DNA from: Actinopolymorpha pittospori | GTDB lineage: Bacteria > Actinomycetota > Actinomycetes > Propionibacteriales > Actinopolymorphaceae | DNA length: 64,000 nucleotides | Assembly (NCBI RefSeq): GCF_014873875.1 | Contig: NZ_JADBEM010000001.1 | Coordinates: forward strand, 4,030,001 to 4,094,000 | Reading direction: 5' to 3' | Shown here: positions 1 to 7,805 of the stretch, piece after piece | Layout of the letters: every line of letters begins with the position of its first letter | Position numbering within the stretch: the stretch's first letter is position 1 | Translations under genes and position numbers: made by a program | The notes under the pieces: model-generated | What the model was told of the DNA's origin: nothing | Databases searched by the model: none | What the model saw: the letters and a program-made list of their open reading frames with translations, nothing else

Positions 1-1215
1 GCCGATCAGGTCGACCGGGATCAGCCGGGTGCCCTGGTGGAGGAGCTGGTAGAAGCTGTGCTGGCCGTTGGTGCCGGGCTCGCCCCAGTAGACCGGCCCG
101 GTGTCGTAGTCGACCGTGCGGCCGTCAAGGGTGACCTGCTTGCCGTTGGACTCCATCGTGAGCTGCTGGAGGTAGGCCGGGAAGCGCTTGAGGTACTGCT
201 CGTACGGCATCACACCGACGCTCTGGACGCCGAAGAAGTTGACGTACCAGACGGTGAGCATGCCCATCAGCACCGGGAGGTTGGCGGCGAGCGGAGCGGT
301 GCGGAAGTGCTCGTCCATGTCGTGGAAGCCGGCCAGCATCTCGGCGAAGTGCTCGGGGCCGATCGCGACCATGGTCGACAGGCCGATGGCCGAGTCCATC
401 GAGTAGCGGCCACCCACCCAGTCCCAGAAGCCGAACATGTTCTGTGTGTCGATGCCGAACGCCGCGACCTTCTCGGCGTTCGTGGAGACCGCGGCGAAGT
501 GCTTGGCCACCGCGTCCTCGCTGCCGAGCTGACCGACCAGCCAGTCGCGGGCCGAGTGGGCGTTGGTGAGGGTCTCCTGCGTCCCGAAGGTCTTGGAGGA
601 GACGATGAAGAGAGTCTCCTCTGCGGACAGGTCGCGTGTCGCCTCGACGAGGTCGGTCGAGTCGACGTTCGACACGAACCTGACGGTGAGGTCGCGCCGG
701 CTGTAGTGGCGCAACGCTTCGTAGGCCATCACCGGACCGAGGTCGGACCCCCCGATCCCGATGTTGATGATGTTGCGGATCGGCTTGCCGGTGTGGCCCG
801 TCCACGCGCCGGAGCGGATACGCCGGGCGAAGTCGGCCATCCGGTCGAGGACCTCGTGCACCTGCGCGACGACGTCGACACCGTCGACGACGAGGGACGT
901 GCCCTTCGGCATCCGCAGAGCCACGTGGAGCACGGGCCGGCCCTCGGAGGTGTTGATCCGTTCACCGCGGAACATCATCTCGCGGCGGGAGGCCAGATCG
1001 GACTCCTCGGCGAGCTGGAGCAGCAGCCGGACCGTCTCGTCGGTGATGCGGTTCTTGGAGTAGTCGAGGTAGATGCCGGCCGCCTCCGCACACAGGCGCT
1101 CGCCACGAGTGGGATCCTCGGCGAACAGTTCGCGTAGGTGTCGTGGTCCGATCTCGGCACGATGTTGCTCGAGCGCCTTCCAGGCGGGCCGTTCCTTGAG
1201 CGGGGTGATCGGCAT
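1..1215 (-). CDS. pgi: Glucose-6-phosphate isomerase (partial, C-terminus beyond window start)
   Basis: The protein converts glucose-6-phosphate to fructose-6-phosphate in the cytoplasm, for glycolysis and gluconeogenesis. 405 codons are visible of a usual ~550. Family motifs in order: GIGGSDLGP near residue 150, SSKTFGTQET near 205 (phosphate-binding loop) and YWGEPGTNGQHSF near 378, whose Glu is the catalytic base region. The ATG at 1215 (MPITPLKERPAW) has a good GGAGGA ribosome site 8 bases upstream. The gene runs off the window at base 1 with the frame open, so nothing suggests it is broken. It is divergent from the small gene at 1590. Confidence 0.97.
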   Translation of the reverse strand, partial: MPITPLKERPAWKALEQHRAEIGPRHLRELFAEDPTRGERLCAEAAGIYLDYSKNRITDETVRLLLQLAEESDLASRREMMFRGERINTSEGRPVLHVALRMPKGTSLVVDGVDVVAQVHEVLDRMADFARRIRSGAWTGHTGKPIRNIINIGIGGSDLGPVMAYEALRHYSRRDLTVRFVSNVDSTDLVEATRDLSAEETLFIVSSKTFGTQETLTNAHSARDWLVGQLGSEDAVAKHFAAVSTNAEKVAAFGIDTQNMFGFWDWVGGRYSMDSAIGLSTMVAIGPEHFAEMLAGFHDMDEHFRTAPLAANLPVLMGMLTVWYVNFFGVQSVGVMPYEQYLKRFPAYLQQLTMESNGKQVTLDGRTVDYDTGPVYWGEPGTNGQHSFYQLLHQGTRLIPVDLIG

Positions 1216-1589
1216 CGGTCGTTCCTCCAGCCGGTGTGCGGTGAACCTCGGTCAACTGAGCATGGCACGCGAAGCCAGCACCCGGGTGACTGGACAGTGG
1301 TCCTCTCGGCGTGGTTCGCCGCGAGGCGGAGCGCACCACGCCGCACCCCCGGGGCAGCGACGTCCCAGGTCACAACCTCAGCGTGGTACGCGGGACCCCA
1401 CCTGGCAGGGGTCACCCGCCCGGGCTCGCCCGGGCCGAAGGGCTCGGCCGGGCGCTCACGTTCAGGTTGCGGGCGCGTGGACTCCGCCTGACTCGGAGTG
1501 GACGGACGCGTGTCGACATCCCGGCGTGGGCGCGGGTGGCGCGATATCGTCAGTTTTCGGGGATTGCTCGGCCGACACGGGGAGGGACG
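1216..1589. other. Intergenic, divergent promoters expected
   Basis: 374 bases separate pgi (minus) from a small plus-strand gene. The stretch must hold both promoters, but I see no clear -35/-10 pair. Around 1430-1450 there is a short GC-rich inverted repeat built on CCCGGGC/GCCCGGG. No convincing gene is visible; longer open frames here overlap each other and look like GC-rich shadows. Confidence 0.4.
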
Positions 1590-1883
1590 ATGCGCACCGC
1601 CAAGGAGGTCGCGGAGGAGCTGGCGGCGGTTCGTGCTCGTCGCAAGCAGTTCATGCCCACCCAGTCCGAGCCCCTGGCTGAGGGCTCGCCGCAGCCGGCC
1701 GGTTTCTGGCCGGGTGCCCCCGGAGGAGAGGTCACCGCGCTCCTGCAGCGTGAGGCCGAGCTCGTGATCGAGCACGCCGACGTGACCCGGCGTTCCGGCA
1801 CCGCGCTGAGTGACGGCGAAGAGGAAGACGTGGCGGCCGCCCGACGCATCCTGTCCCGCATCGCGGAACACCGTCGGGAGTAG
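1590..1883 (+). CDS. Small hypothetical protein (97 aa)
   Basis: The ATG at 1590 follows GGGAGGGACG, a good ribosome site, and gives MRTAKEVAEELAAVRARRKQF. The protein is mostly charged helix: a basic start, a Pro/Gly-rich middle (residues 24-45, with EPLAEGSPQPAGFWPG) and an acidic/basic helix at the end (GEEEDVAAARRILSRIAEHRRE). There are no membrane segments and no recognised domain. The frame stays open upstream to 1311, but the ribosome site favours 1590. I do not recognise the family; a small cytosolic binding protein is possible. It stands alone ahead of gas vesicle cluster 1. Confidence 0.6.
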   Translation: MRTAKEVAEELAAVRARRKQFMPTQSEPLAEGSPQPAGFWPGAPGGEVTALLQREAELVIEHADVTRRSGTALSDGEEEDVAAARRILSRIAEHRRE

Positions 1884-1954
1884 GTCTGCAGTAGAGAGCG
1901 CCCCGCCGCGCGCCGGTCCCAGCGGCCCTGGCGCTCCGTCCTCGGTCGACATCT

Positions 1955-2051
1955 GCGGCTCTGCCGCGCTTCGGGCGCCTCGGCTCTGTCGGCCCCTCCG
2001 CCGCGGCTCTGCCATGCTTCGGGCGCCTCAGCTCTGCCGGGCCCCTCCGCC
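1955..2051. repeat. 48/49-bp tandem repeat, two copies
   Basis: Two adjacent near-identical units, 1955-2002 (48 bases) and 2003-2051 (49 bases), both start GCGGCTCTGCC and end CCCCTCCGCC; a third copy begins at 2052 and decays at once. It lies between genes and does not look coding. Confidence 0.7.
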
Positions 2052-2194
2052 GCGGCCTGGTGGACCGTCACCGTGGACCTCGCCTGCCCCGCCGCCGCGC
2101 GCCCGTCCGGCACCGGTCGTGCGTCAACCGGGTCCTGCGTACGCCACGCAGTGTCGTCAAATGCAACTCCGCGTTGACGAAAGTCGACGATGCG

Positions 2195-2212
2195 ACACAA
2201 GCCGCGTTGTGT
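2195..2212. promoter_or_regulatory. Inverted repeat ACACAA-N6-TTGTGT upstream of gvpO1
   Basis: This perfect 6-base inverted repeat with a 6-base spacer sits 86 bases before the gvpO1 start and just upstream of TAGTGT (2215-2220), which could be a -10 box. It could be an operator for cluster 1. Nothing equal is seen ahead of cluster 2, so the clusters may be regulated differently. Confidence 0.35.
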
Positions 2213-2297
2213 TCTAGTGTCGGCGAGGTCGGACACGGGGAAGCGATTCACAGGAGTAGTTGATGCATAACCTGGCCCCGGACTCCAGCTCTCGCCT

Positions 2298-2618
2298 ATG
2301 ACCGAACGCGCTCAGGCGTCTCGTCATGAGGCCGAACACGAAGGGAAACGACAACCAGCCAAGAAGGGTCTCGCCTCGATCGTGCGACGCGCCGCCGCGC
2401 AGTTCGCCGAGTTGACGGCGAAGCAGGCTGAGGGAGTGACCGGCGTACGTGAGACCGACGACGGTTGGTCGGTCCTGCTCGACGTCGTCGAGTTGGAGCG
2501 AGTTCCCTCCACCACCACGGTGATCGCCACCTATCGGCTCGACATCGATCACGAGGGCGAAATGGTGGGTTACGAACGGCTCCGCCGTTACGTCCGAGGG
2601 GCGGTGGATCCCTCATGA
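2298..2618 (+). CDS. gvpO: Gas vesicle protein GvpO (cluster 1)
   Basis: A 106-residue GvpO family protein. It has a basic N-terminal third (res 1-30, KRQPAKKG) followed by the conserved GvpO domain: a helix (AAQFAELTAKQAEGVTGV), then a beta-rich part with DDGWSVLLDVVELERVPSTT and the YERLRRYVRG ending. GvpO is needed for gas vesicle formation in haloarchaea and is the first gene of actinobacterial gvp clusters; its biochemical role is unsettled, with regulation or assembly both proposed. It opens cluster 1 and overlaps gvpJ by 4 bases (ATGA). The ATG at 2298 has only a weak ribosome site. Confidence 0.9.
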   Translation: MTERAQASRHEAEHEGKRQPAKKGLASIVRRAAAQFAELTAKQAEGVTGVRETDDGWSVLLDVVELERVPSTTTVIATYRLDIDHEGEMVGYERLRRYVRGAVDPS

Positions 2619-3007
2619 CGATGCAGCCCCTGACCGGTCGTGGTCAGCCCGACTCGCTCGCCGACGTTCTCGAACGCGTCCTCGACAAGGGCATCGTCAT
2701 CGTCGGTGACATCGTCGTCAACGTCCTCGACATCGAGCTGCTCTCCCTGAAGGTGCGGTTGTTCGTCTCCTCGGCGCAGACCGCCCAGGAGATGGGCATG
2801 GACTGGTGGACGCGTGATCCGTTCTTCACCAGCCAGGACGACGGGAAGGTGTCGGGTTCCTCCGCCGCCGAACTCCGCGCGGAGCGCGCTCGGCTGAGTT
2901 CGGAGAACGACGATCTGCGGGAACGAGTGGAGTCGCTCGAACGAATGATCACCAGCGGGCCCCCTGGGCTGGCAGGTGAGCACGAGCGGGATGCGGAGGA
3001 CGAATGA
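2615..3007 (+). CDS. gvpJ: Gas vesicle minor structural protein GvpJ (cluster 1)
   Basis: This 130-residue GvpA-fold protein is of the GvpJ type. The GvpA-like core (res 14-60) reads SLADVLERVLDKGIVIVGD then IELLSLKVRLFVSS. The GvpJ-specific MGMDWWTRDPF follows at about 67-77 and separates it from GvpA. The C-terminal part (res 85-130) is a charged predicted coiled coil (RAERARLSSENDDLRERVESLE). Minor GvpA-like proteins are thought to act in nucleation or tip formation of the vesicle. The ATG at 2615 overlaps the gvpO stop; the frame is open earlier, but that would run inside gvpO. It overlaps gvpL by 4 bases. Confidence 0.92.
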   Translation: MTMQPLTGRGQPDSLADVLERVLDKGIVIVGDIVVNVLDIELLSLKVRLFVSSAQTAQEMGMDWWTRDPFFTSQDDGKVSGSSAAELRAERARLSSENDDLRERVESLERMITSGPPGLAGEHERDAEDE

Positions 3008-3813
3008 CCTTTCGCGCCGGCTCTTCCACTGAGAGTGGAGAAATGAATCAGCATTCCCAGCAGGGCACCTACCTCTACGCGATCGTACGCGCGGCTTCGG
3101 TCGAGGTCGCCGGTCTGAAGGGTGTCGCGGATTCTGGTGCCGTTCGACTGGTCTCGCATCGCCAACTCGCTGTTGCGGTCGGTGATGTTTCCCTGTCTGT
3201 CTTGGACATTCCCGAGGAGGAGCTGTCCGAGGACGGTCGGCTGGCCGAACTCGCGACGACGCACGACGCGGTGGTCCGGGCACTCTTCGCGCAGGGACCT
3301 GCCCTCCCGCTACGGCTTGCCACCGTGGTCTCGAACGACGAGGCGGCGATCCGAGTGCTGGAGGAGCTGTACGACGAGGCGACCCAGCGGCTCTGCGAGC
3401 TGGAAGGACGCCGGGAGTGGGGCGTACGCCTGCGGCGTGACAGCACACAGGCGCGGACCGCGAGCACCGAAGGGGACGGTGCCCGGCCCACGGGCACGGC
3501 CTATCTGCAGCGTCGTCGACAGGCCCTGCGAGCCGCGGAGGACGCCCGCCAGCAGGAACGTGACATCAGCGAGGACGTCTTCGCCAGGTTGGGGACACTC
3601 GCCAGCGAGATGGGGCGTCAACCCGGGACGAGTGCGGAGGTGATCCTGAACGCGGCCTATCTCGTGGCCACGGCCGCGGAGGACGCCTTCCTGGCGGCGG
3701 TGGAGCTGCAGGCAGAAGCCCTGGCGAGTCAGGGTGTCCGGCTGGAGCTCACCGGCCCGTGGCCTCCGTACAGCTTCGCCCAGATGTCGAGTCCGGCGGT
3801 GACCGATGCCTGA
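3004..3813 (+). CDS. gvpL: Gas vesicle assembly protein GvpL (cluster 1)
   Basis: A GvpF/GvpL family protein of 269 residues. It has the conserved start (TYLYAIVRAA, res ~22-31), a middle with LPLRLATVV and LEGRREWGVRLRRD, and the family ending GPWPPYSFAQM. GvpF/L proteins are two-domain alpha/beta factors that bind GvpA and help assembly. Two starts are possible: ATG 3004, which overlaps the gvpJ stop in the pattern of the whole operon, or ATG 3043 preceded by GTGGAGAA. I chose 3004. It overlaps gvpS by 8 bases. Compared with its cluster 2 paralogue it lacks a long N-terminal extension. Confidence 0.9.
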   Translation: MTFRAGSSTESGEMNQHSQQGTYLYAIVRAASVEVAGLKGVADSGAVRLVSHRQLAVAVGDVSLSVLDIPEEELSEDGRLAELATTHDAVVRALFAQGPALPLRLATVVSNDEAAIRVLEELYDEATQRLCELEGRREWGVRLRRDSTQARTASTEGDGARPTGTAYLQRRRQALRAAEDARQQERDISEDVFARLGTLASEMGRQPGTSAEVILNAAYLVATAAEDAFLAAVELQAEALASQGVRLELTGPWPPYSFAQMSSPAVTDA

Positions 3814-4009
3814 GCAGACCACCCTCGCCCCCAACGGCGGAACGAGTCTGGCCGACCTGCTCGATCGGATCGTGGATCGAGGAGCCGTCGTCACCGGCGA
3901 CGTGATCATCCAGCTCGCCGGGATCGACCTGATCCGACTCGACCTACGGCTCCTGCTGATCGGGATCGAGAGCGCGAACCACCTGGGCGGCGGGAGGGGT
4001 GACGAGTGA
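3806..4009 (+). CDS. gvpS: Gas vesicle protein GvpS (GvpA/GvpM-like, cluster 1)
   Basis: This 67-residue protein is almost only a GvpA-like core: TSLADLLDRIVDRGAVVTGD, then LAGIDLIRLDLRLLLIGIES. It lacks both the GvpJ DWW motif and the GvpA TYLRFAEAVNR ending, which fits the short GvpS/GvpM group of minor vesicle proteins. The ATG at 3806 lies inside the end of gvpL. Its stop overlaps the gvpK GTG (GTGA). In cluster 2 the matching domain is fused to GvpK, so this free form is the useful comparison. Confidence 0.88.
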   Translation: MPEQTTLAPNGGTSLADLLDRIVDRGAVVTGDVIIQLAGIDLIRLDLRLLLIGIESANHLGGGRGDE

Positions 4010-4380
4010 CCTCACCGACACCACGGGCTTTCAGCCGGACGCCACGGCTGTCGGCCGACGCCGAGGACCTTGGCCGGGGTCTCGGCCAGCTCGTGGTCGC
4101 GCTGCTCGAACTCGTCCGCGACCTGCTCGAGCGGCAGGCAGTCCGGCGGATGGATGGCGGCGACCTGTCCGCGGACGAGATCGAACGCCTCGGCCAGGCG
4201 CTCCTCGAACTCGAGGAGAAGTTCGTCGAACTCCGGGAGATCTTCGGTGTGGGGCGAGAAGGCATTCGACTCCCGATCGACGTGGACCAACTCCTGGGGG
4301 ACCAGAGACCGACCAACAAGAGATACGACGAAACGGTGACGTGGCCGATCGGTGACATGACGCCCAGGCGGTGTGACTGA
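4006..4380 (+). CDS. gvpK: Gas vesicle protein GvpK (cluster 1)
   Basis: A 124-residue GvpK with the typical helical core: LGQLVVALLELVRDLLERQAVRRM, then LSADEIERLGQALLELE. The family tail (GIRLPIDVDQLLG) is present, and a further ~25 residues are not conserved. GvpK is an essential minor protein for vesicle assembly in several systems, with an undefined mechanism. The start is a GTG at 4006 overlapping the gvpS stop. The gvpA start at 4421 lies 40 bases after its stop. Confidence 0.9.
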   Translation: MTSPTPRAFSRTPRLSADAEDLGRGLGQLVVALLELVRDLLERQAVRRMDGGDLSADEIERLGQALLELEEKFVELREIFGVGREGIRLPIDVDQLLGDQRPTNKRYDETVTWPIGDMTPRRCD

Positions 4381-4420
4381 TCGGCGGCGTGATCGACAGA
4401 AGTGGGAGGGCAAGGAGCAC

Positions 4421-4891
4421 ATGGCCGTAGCCACACAGGGCATCAACCGCGCACCCCGCCCGAGCAGCCTCGCCGATGTTCTCGAAGTGATCCTCGACAA
4501 GGGCATCGTGATCGACGCGTACGTCCGGGTCGCGGTCGTGGGAATCGAACTGCTCACGATCGATGCACGGATCGTGATCGCCAGCGTGGACACGTATCTA
4601 CGCTTTGCCGAGGCCGTCAACCGACTCGACATCCAACCCCAGGAACAGGTCGCGGGTCTGCCGGGGCTGGTTCACGAGGTCACCGAGGGCGGCGCCCAGC
4701 ACAAGACGAAGGGCGCCCTGGAAGGTGTGAAGGAGTCGGCCAAGGACGTCCTCTCCTCCCTCGGAGGTGACGACGACGAGGACGAGGACGACGCCGACGA
4801 GGAGCGCCCGACCAGGCGGCGCCGGTCATCGGCCGAACGCGGTAGCTCACGTACGCGCCGTACGACCCGACGGACCTCGGAGGACTCGTGA
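4421..4891 (+). CDS. gvpA: Gas vesicle structural protein GvpA (cluster 1)
   Basis: GvpA is the main shell protein, forming the ribbed gas-permeable wall. The core (res ~15-75) reads SLADVLEVILDKGIVIDAYV, IELLTIDARIVIASVDTYLR and FAEAVNRLDI. The total length is 156, much longer than the ~70-residue cyanobacterial GvpA. The tail has an amphipathic stretch, an acidic run (DDDEDEDDADEE, res ~117-128) and a basic Ser/Arg end. The ATG at 4421 has AAGGAG 5 bases upstream; the open frame continues to 4373 but lacks such a site. The core matches the cluster 2 GvpA at 47 of 56 aligned positions. Confidence 0.93.
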   Translation: MAVATQGINRAPRPSSLADVLEVILDKGIVIDAYVRVAVVGIELLTIDARIVIASVDTYLRFAEAVNRLDIQPQEQVAGLPGLVHEVTEGGAQHKTKGALEGVKESAKDVLSSLGGDDDEDEDDADEERPTRRRRSSAERGSSRTRRTTRRTSEDS

Positions 4892-5646
4892 CACTTCTTC
4901 TGCACGGCGTGGTTCAGGACGATCATCCCTTCGTCGCGACCCGAGTGGCCGACGAACCCCACCTCGCCGCGATCGAGCGGGACGGCCTGGCGGTCATCGT
5001 CCGGGACCTCCCCGACGACACCCAACTCACCGACGAGGACGGCATCAGCTTTCTCGACGTCCTGGTGCGGGCGATGCGCGACGGACCCGTCCTCCCCCTA
5101 CGGTTCGGAACCGTGGCACCGGACGCGGACTCGGTGTGCTCGGAGGTCCTCGCATCACCGGCCGGCGACGACCTGCGCGCGCGGTTGGAAGCCGTGGGCG
5201 ACCTGGTGGAGCTTCGGATCACCTTCACCCTGAGCGAGGACACCCTGCAGACGCTCTTCAACGAGGATGCCGAGCTGCGTGTCGCCGCGTCCCGCGGCGG
5301 GGCGATGGCGGAGATGTCCGAGCGGGTCGAACTCGGTCGCATGGTGGCCGAACGACTCGCCGTCCGGCGTTCCCAGCTCGTCGCGGACTGGGCCGGGAGG
5401 CTCGGGAACGTCGTCGAGGAGGCGACCACCCTCAAGACCTCCGACGAAGGTTGGGAACAGGTCGCGTTCCTGACCCGAAGGGGACGCCTCGCCGAGTTGG
5501 ACTCCGCCGTGGCCACGCTCGCCGAGGAGATCGACGAACAGGCACTGATCGACTACGTCGGTCCGCTGCCGATCTACAGCTTCGATCCCGCAAGCTCCGC
5601 CACCCCTGCACAGGCCGCCTCGCAGGGGTCGCGCTGGGGCTTCTGA
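4888..5646 (+). CDS. gvpF: Gas vesicle assembly protein GvpF (cluster 1)
   Basis: A 252-residue GvpF/L family protein, shorter than GvpL. It starts with LLLHGVVQDDHPF and has the conserved GPVLPLRFGTVAPD at ~70-83, the predicted helical middle and the family ending YVGPLPIYSFDP. GvpF is known in cyanobacteria and haloarchaea as a GvpA-binding assembly factor on the gas-facing side. The GTG start at 4888 overlaps the gvpA stop and has GGAGG upstream. In cluster 2 gvpG follows gvpF; here the next 92 bases hold no gvpG. Confidence 0.9.
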   Translation: MTLLLHGVVQDDHPFVATRVADEPHLAAIERDGLAVIVRDLPDDTQLTDEDGISFLDVLVRAMRDGPVLPLRFGTVAPDADSVCSEVLASPAGDDLRARLEAVGDLVELRITFTLSEDTLQTLFNEDAELRVAASRGGAMAEMSERVELGRMVAERLAVRRSQLVADWAGRLGNVVEEATTLKTSDEGWEQVAFLTRRGRLAELDSAVATLAEEIDEQALIDYVGPLPIYSFDPASSATPAQAASQGSRWGF

Positions 5647-5738
5647 GACATGACCGTTCAGGCGCCGCCCGCTTGCGTGGCCGTGGTCGCGCGGCGGAAC
5701 CGAGGCCGGGCGCCTGGACGCAACCGAGAGGAGACATC

Positions 5739-6488
5739 GTGGACGACAGGGCCAAGATTGGCATGGCGATCGCCGGAGGCTACCTCCTCGGTCGTACCAA
5801 GAAGGGCAAGGCCGCGTTGAGCCTGGCTCTGTGGCTGGCAGGCAGCCAACTGGGAATGCAACCACGCCAGCTCCTGCGCGAGGGTGTTCTGAAACTCGCG
5901 AGCACTCCGCAGGTCGCGCAGCTTGGTGCACAGCTGCGTGGGCCGGTGAAGGACGCCGGCCGCCGGGCCGCCGTCGCCACCCTCGAATCGCAGCTGACCA
6001 GGCTTGCCGACAACCTGCAGGATCGTACGCACAGTCTCGGGGACCGGCTGCCACTTGATGACCGCGACGACCACGACGACCGCGAGGACGAGGACGACTA
6101 CGCCGACGAGGCGGAGGACGAGCAGCCCGACGAGAGCGCGGATGACGACAGCCCCCGGACTTCCCGTCCGGCTCGCAAGACCGCTGGCAGGGCTGGCAAG
6201 GCGGCGGGGGAGGGAACCAGCAAGGCTCGGTCGGCGACCTCCAAGGCGAGCGGTACGGCCAAGAAGGCGGCGAGCAGCGGCGCCAGGGCAGCAGGTCGGA
6301 GCAGCGGGCAGGCGCGCAAGACCGCGGCCAAGAAGACCAGCGGTGCGTCCAAGTCCACCAGCGGTGCGGCCAAGTCCACCAGCGCCGGCCGGGGCAGTAC
6401 GTCGGGGAGCCGTTCGGCGCGATCCGGGACGTCGTCTCGTCGGCAGTCCTCCGGTTCGGCACGTAACGCATCCCGGTCGACCCGCTGA
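5739..6488 (+). CDS. gvpY: Gas vesicle cluster protein GvpY-like, charged tail (cluster 1)
   Basis: This 249-residue protein has a short conserved head (res 1-100). It contains IGMAIAGGYLLGRTKKGKAA, a Gly-rich hydrophobic segment that may touch a membrane or vesicle surface, and a helix like that of the cluster 2 paralogue (GRRAAVATLESQLTRLADNL). Residues ~107-138 are Asp/Glu-rich, and residues ~145-249 are Ala/Ser/Lys/Arg repeats like histone H1 tails. The position after gvpF and before the SRPBCC gene matches gvpY in streptomycete clusters; I infer the name from position. The GTG at 5739 follows GAGAGGAGACATC. The function is unknown. Confidence 0.75.
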   Translation: MDDRAKIGMAIAGGYLLGRTKKGKAALSLALWLAGSQLGMQPRQLLREGVLKLASTPQVAQLGAQLRGPVKDAGRRAAVATLESQLTRLADNLQDRTHSLGDRLPLDDRDDHDDREDEDDYADEAEDEQPDESADDDSPRTSRPARKTAGRAGKAAGEGTSKARSATSKASGTAKKAASSGARAAGRSSGQARKTAAKKTSGASKSTSGAAKSTSAGRGSTSGSRSARSGTSSRRQSSGSARNASRSTR

Positions 6489-6502
6489 GGAGAGGAGAAG
6501 GT

Positions 6503-7717
6503 ATGACTGACAAGGGCGTATCCGCTCTTTCCAACGTGGGATCCGCTCTCCTTCGCAGTCCGGCCGCCGAGCGGCTGGCGAAGGAGGCCCGCGACTACGC
6601 GCTGGCCCGTGGCGACGACCTGGTGAGGTCGGCGAGCGAGCGGCTGGAGCAGACCACCCAGCGGCTGGAGGACCACGCCGACAACCCCGGCGCGCTGGGG
6701 GTGGGACTGAAGAAGCTGGCCGAGGGCAAGTCACCCTTGCATGCCGGTGCGAGCGCTGCGGTGACCGGGGTGAAGGACAAGGTGAAGTCGCTGTTCGGCA
6801 AGGGAAGCAGCGGCAAGCCGAAGATGACCAACATCATCGAGGACATCGACGTCGGCGCCCCGGTGTCGGTGGTCTATGACCAGTGGACGCAGTTCCAGGA
6901 GTTCTCCTCGTTCATGAAAGGCGTGGAGAGCATCGACCAGAGGGACGAGGTCGAGAGCAACTGGCGCGGCAAGGTGTGGTGGTCGCACCGGTCCTGGAAG
7001 GCGACCGTCACCGAGCAGATTCCCGACCGCAAGATCGCCTGGACGTCTGAAGGTGCCAAGGGCACGACCAAGGGCGTCGTGACCTTCCACCCTCTGGCTG
7101 ACGACCTCACCAAGGTCCTTCTGGTGTTGGAGTACTACCCCGGCGGCCTCGTGGAGAAGACCGCGAACCTCTGGCGCGCCTTCGGTCGCCGGGTCCGTCT
7201 GGATCTCAAGCACTTCCGCCGCTTCGTCTCCATGCGCGGCGAGGCCACAGGCTCCTGGCGTGGCGAGATCGAGGACGGTCAGGTCGTGCGGCAACCCGAT
7301 GAGGTCGAACAGGACGGGGTTGAGGACACCGACGACCTCGATGACACCGACGACTTCGATGATGACGGGTCGGAGTTCGAGGACTCCTCCGACGACATCG
7401 ACAGCGACGACGAGGACGACGACCTGGAGGACGAGGACGAGGACGACGAGGACACCGACCTCGACGACGACCTCGATGACGACGACCTGGAGGACGAGTA
7501 CGACGAGGAGGAGGACGGGGACGACCTCGAGGACGACGACGACTCCGAGGACGACGACTCCGACTCCGAGGACGACGACGAGCCGGAGTTCGAGGACGAC
7601 GAGGACCCGGCTGAGGACACCTCACCTCGGTCCCGCAACGGCCGGCGCCGGAGTGGCGCGCGGTCGGCACCTCAGGGCCGGAAGGGGTCCCGGCGTGGAG
7701 GCTCAGCCGCTCGCTGA
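6503..7717 (+). CDS. gvpZ: SRPBCC (cyclase/dehydrase-like) gas vesicle protein GvpZ-like (cluster 1)
   Basis: 404 residues. Residues ~1-110 are helical and carry the amphipathic repeat EQTTQRLEDHADNPGALG. A START-like SRPBCC domain lies at ~112-255 (MTNIIEDIDVGAPVSVVYDQ, then WTQFQEFSSFMKGV, and EKTANLWRAFGRRVRLDLKH). Residues ~267-373 are almost only Asp/Glu, and the last 30 are basic. SRPBCC folds make a hydrophobic pocket; no ligand is known here. Such a gene is regularly the last of the AFGYZ group in actinobacterial clusters, and the name follows that. RBS GAGGAGAAGGT precedes the ATG. It closes cluster 1 before a strong hairpin. Confidence 0.82.
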   Translation: MTDKGVSALSNVGSALLRSPAAERLAKEARDYALARGDDLVRSASERLEQTTQRLEDHADNPGALGVGLKKLAEGKSPLHAGASAAVTGVKDKVKSLFGKGSSGKPKMTNIIEDIDVGAPVSVVYDQWTQFQEFSSFMKGVESIDQRDEVESNWRGKVWWSHRSWKATVTEQIPDRKIAWTSEGAKGTTKGVVTFHPLADDLTKVLLVLEYYPGGLVEKTANLWRAFGRRVRLDLKHFRRFVSMRGEATGSWRGEIEDGQVVRQPDEVEQDGVEDTDDLDDTDDFDDDGSEFEDSSDDIDSDDEDDDLEDEDEDDEDTDLDDDLDDDDLEDEYDEEEDGDDLEDDDDSEDDDSDSEDDDEPEFEDDEDPAEDTSPRSRNGRRRSGARSAPQGRKGSRRGGSAAR

Positions 7718-7738
7718 CCGCTGACGCCGTTCGACCCG

Positions 7739-7776
7739 GACCGGCCGCGGCGCACGATTCGGCGCTGCGGCCGGTC
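7739..7776. terminator. Bidirectional hairpin between gvpZ1 and the LysR gene
   Basis: The 15-base arms, GACCGGCCGCGGCGC at 7739-7753 and its complement at 7762-7776 with one G-T wobble, enclose an 8-base loop. It lies between two convergent genes, so it can end transcription from both. There is no T-run, as usual in high-GC actinobacteria. Confidence 0.75.
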
Positions 7777-7805
7777 GGCCTGCCCCACCGACGAGGCCGC
7801 GGCGC

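Larger units (their letters stand above)
1884..2297. other. Intergenic upstream of gas vesicle cluster 1, with tandem repeat
   Basis: The 414-base gap holds a tandem repeat and the likely promoter region of cluster 1. No convincing gene is seen in it. From about 2130 the base composition becomes less GC-rich, as expected for a promoter. A TTGACG at 2174-2179 resembles a -35 box, but no -10 sits at 17-18 bases. Confidence 0.45.

Noticed and set aside
4767..5738. Upstream extension of the gvpY1 frame over gvpA/gvpF
   Set aside because: It lies inside gvpA and gvpF in another frame, has Arg/Pro-rich shadow composition, and the GTG at 5739 has the ribosome site.
7279..7638. Poly-Ser frame on the minus strand opposite the GvpZ1 tail
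   Set aside because: It is the complement of Asp/Glu codons in the acidic tail and has no start context.
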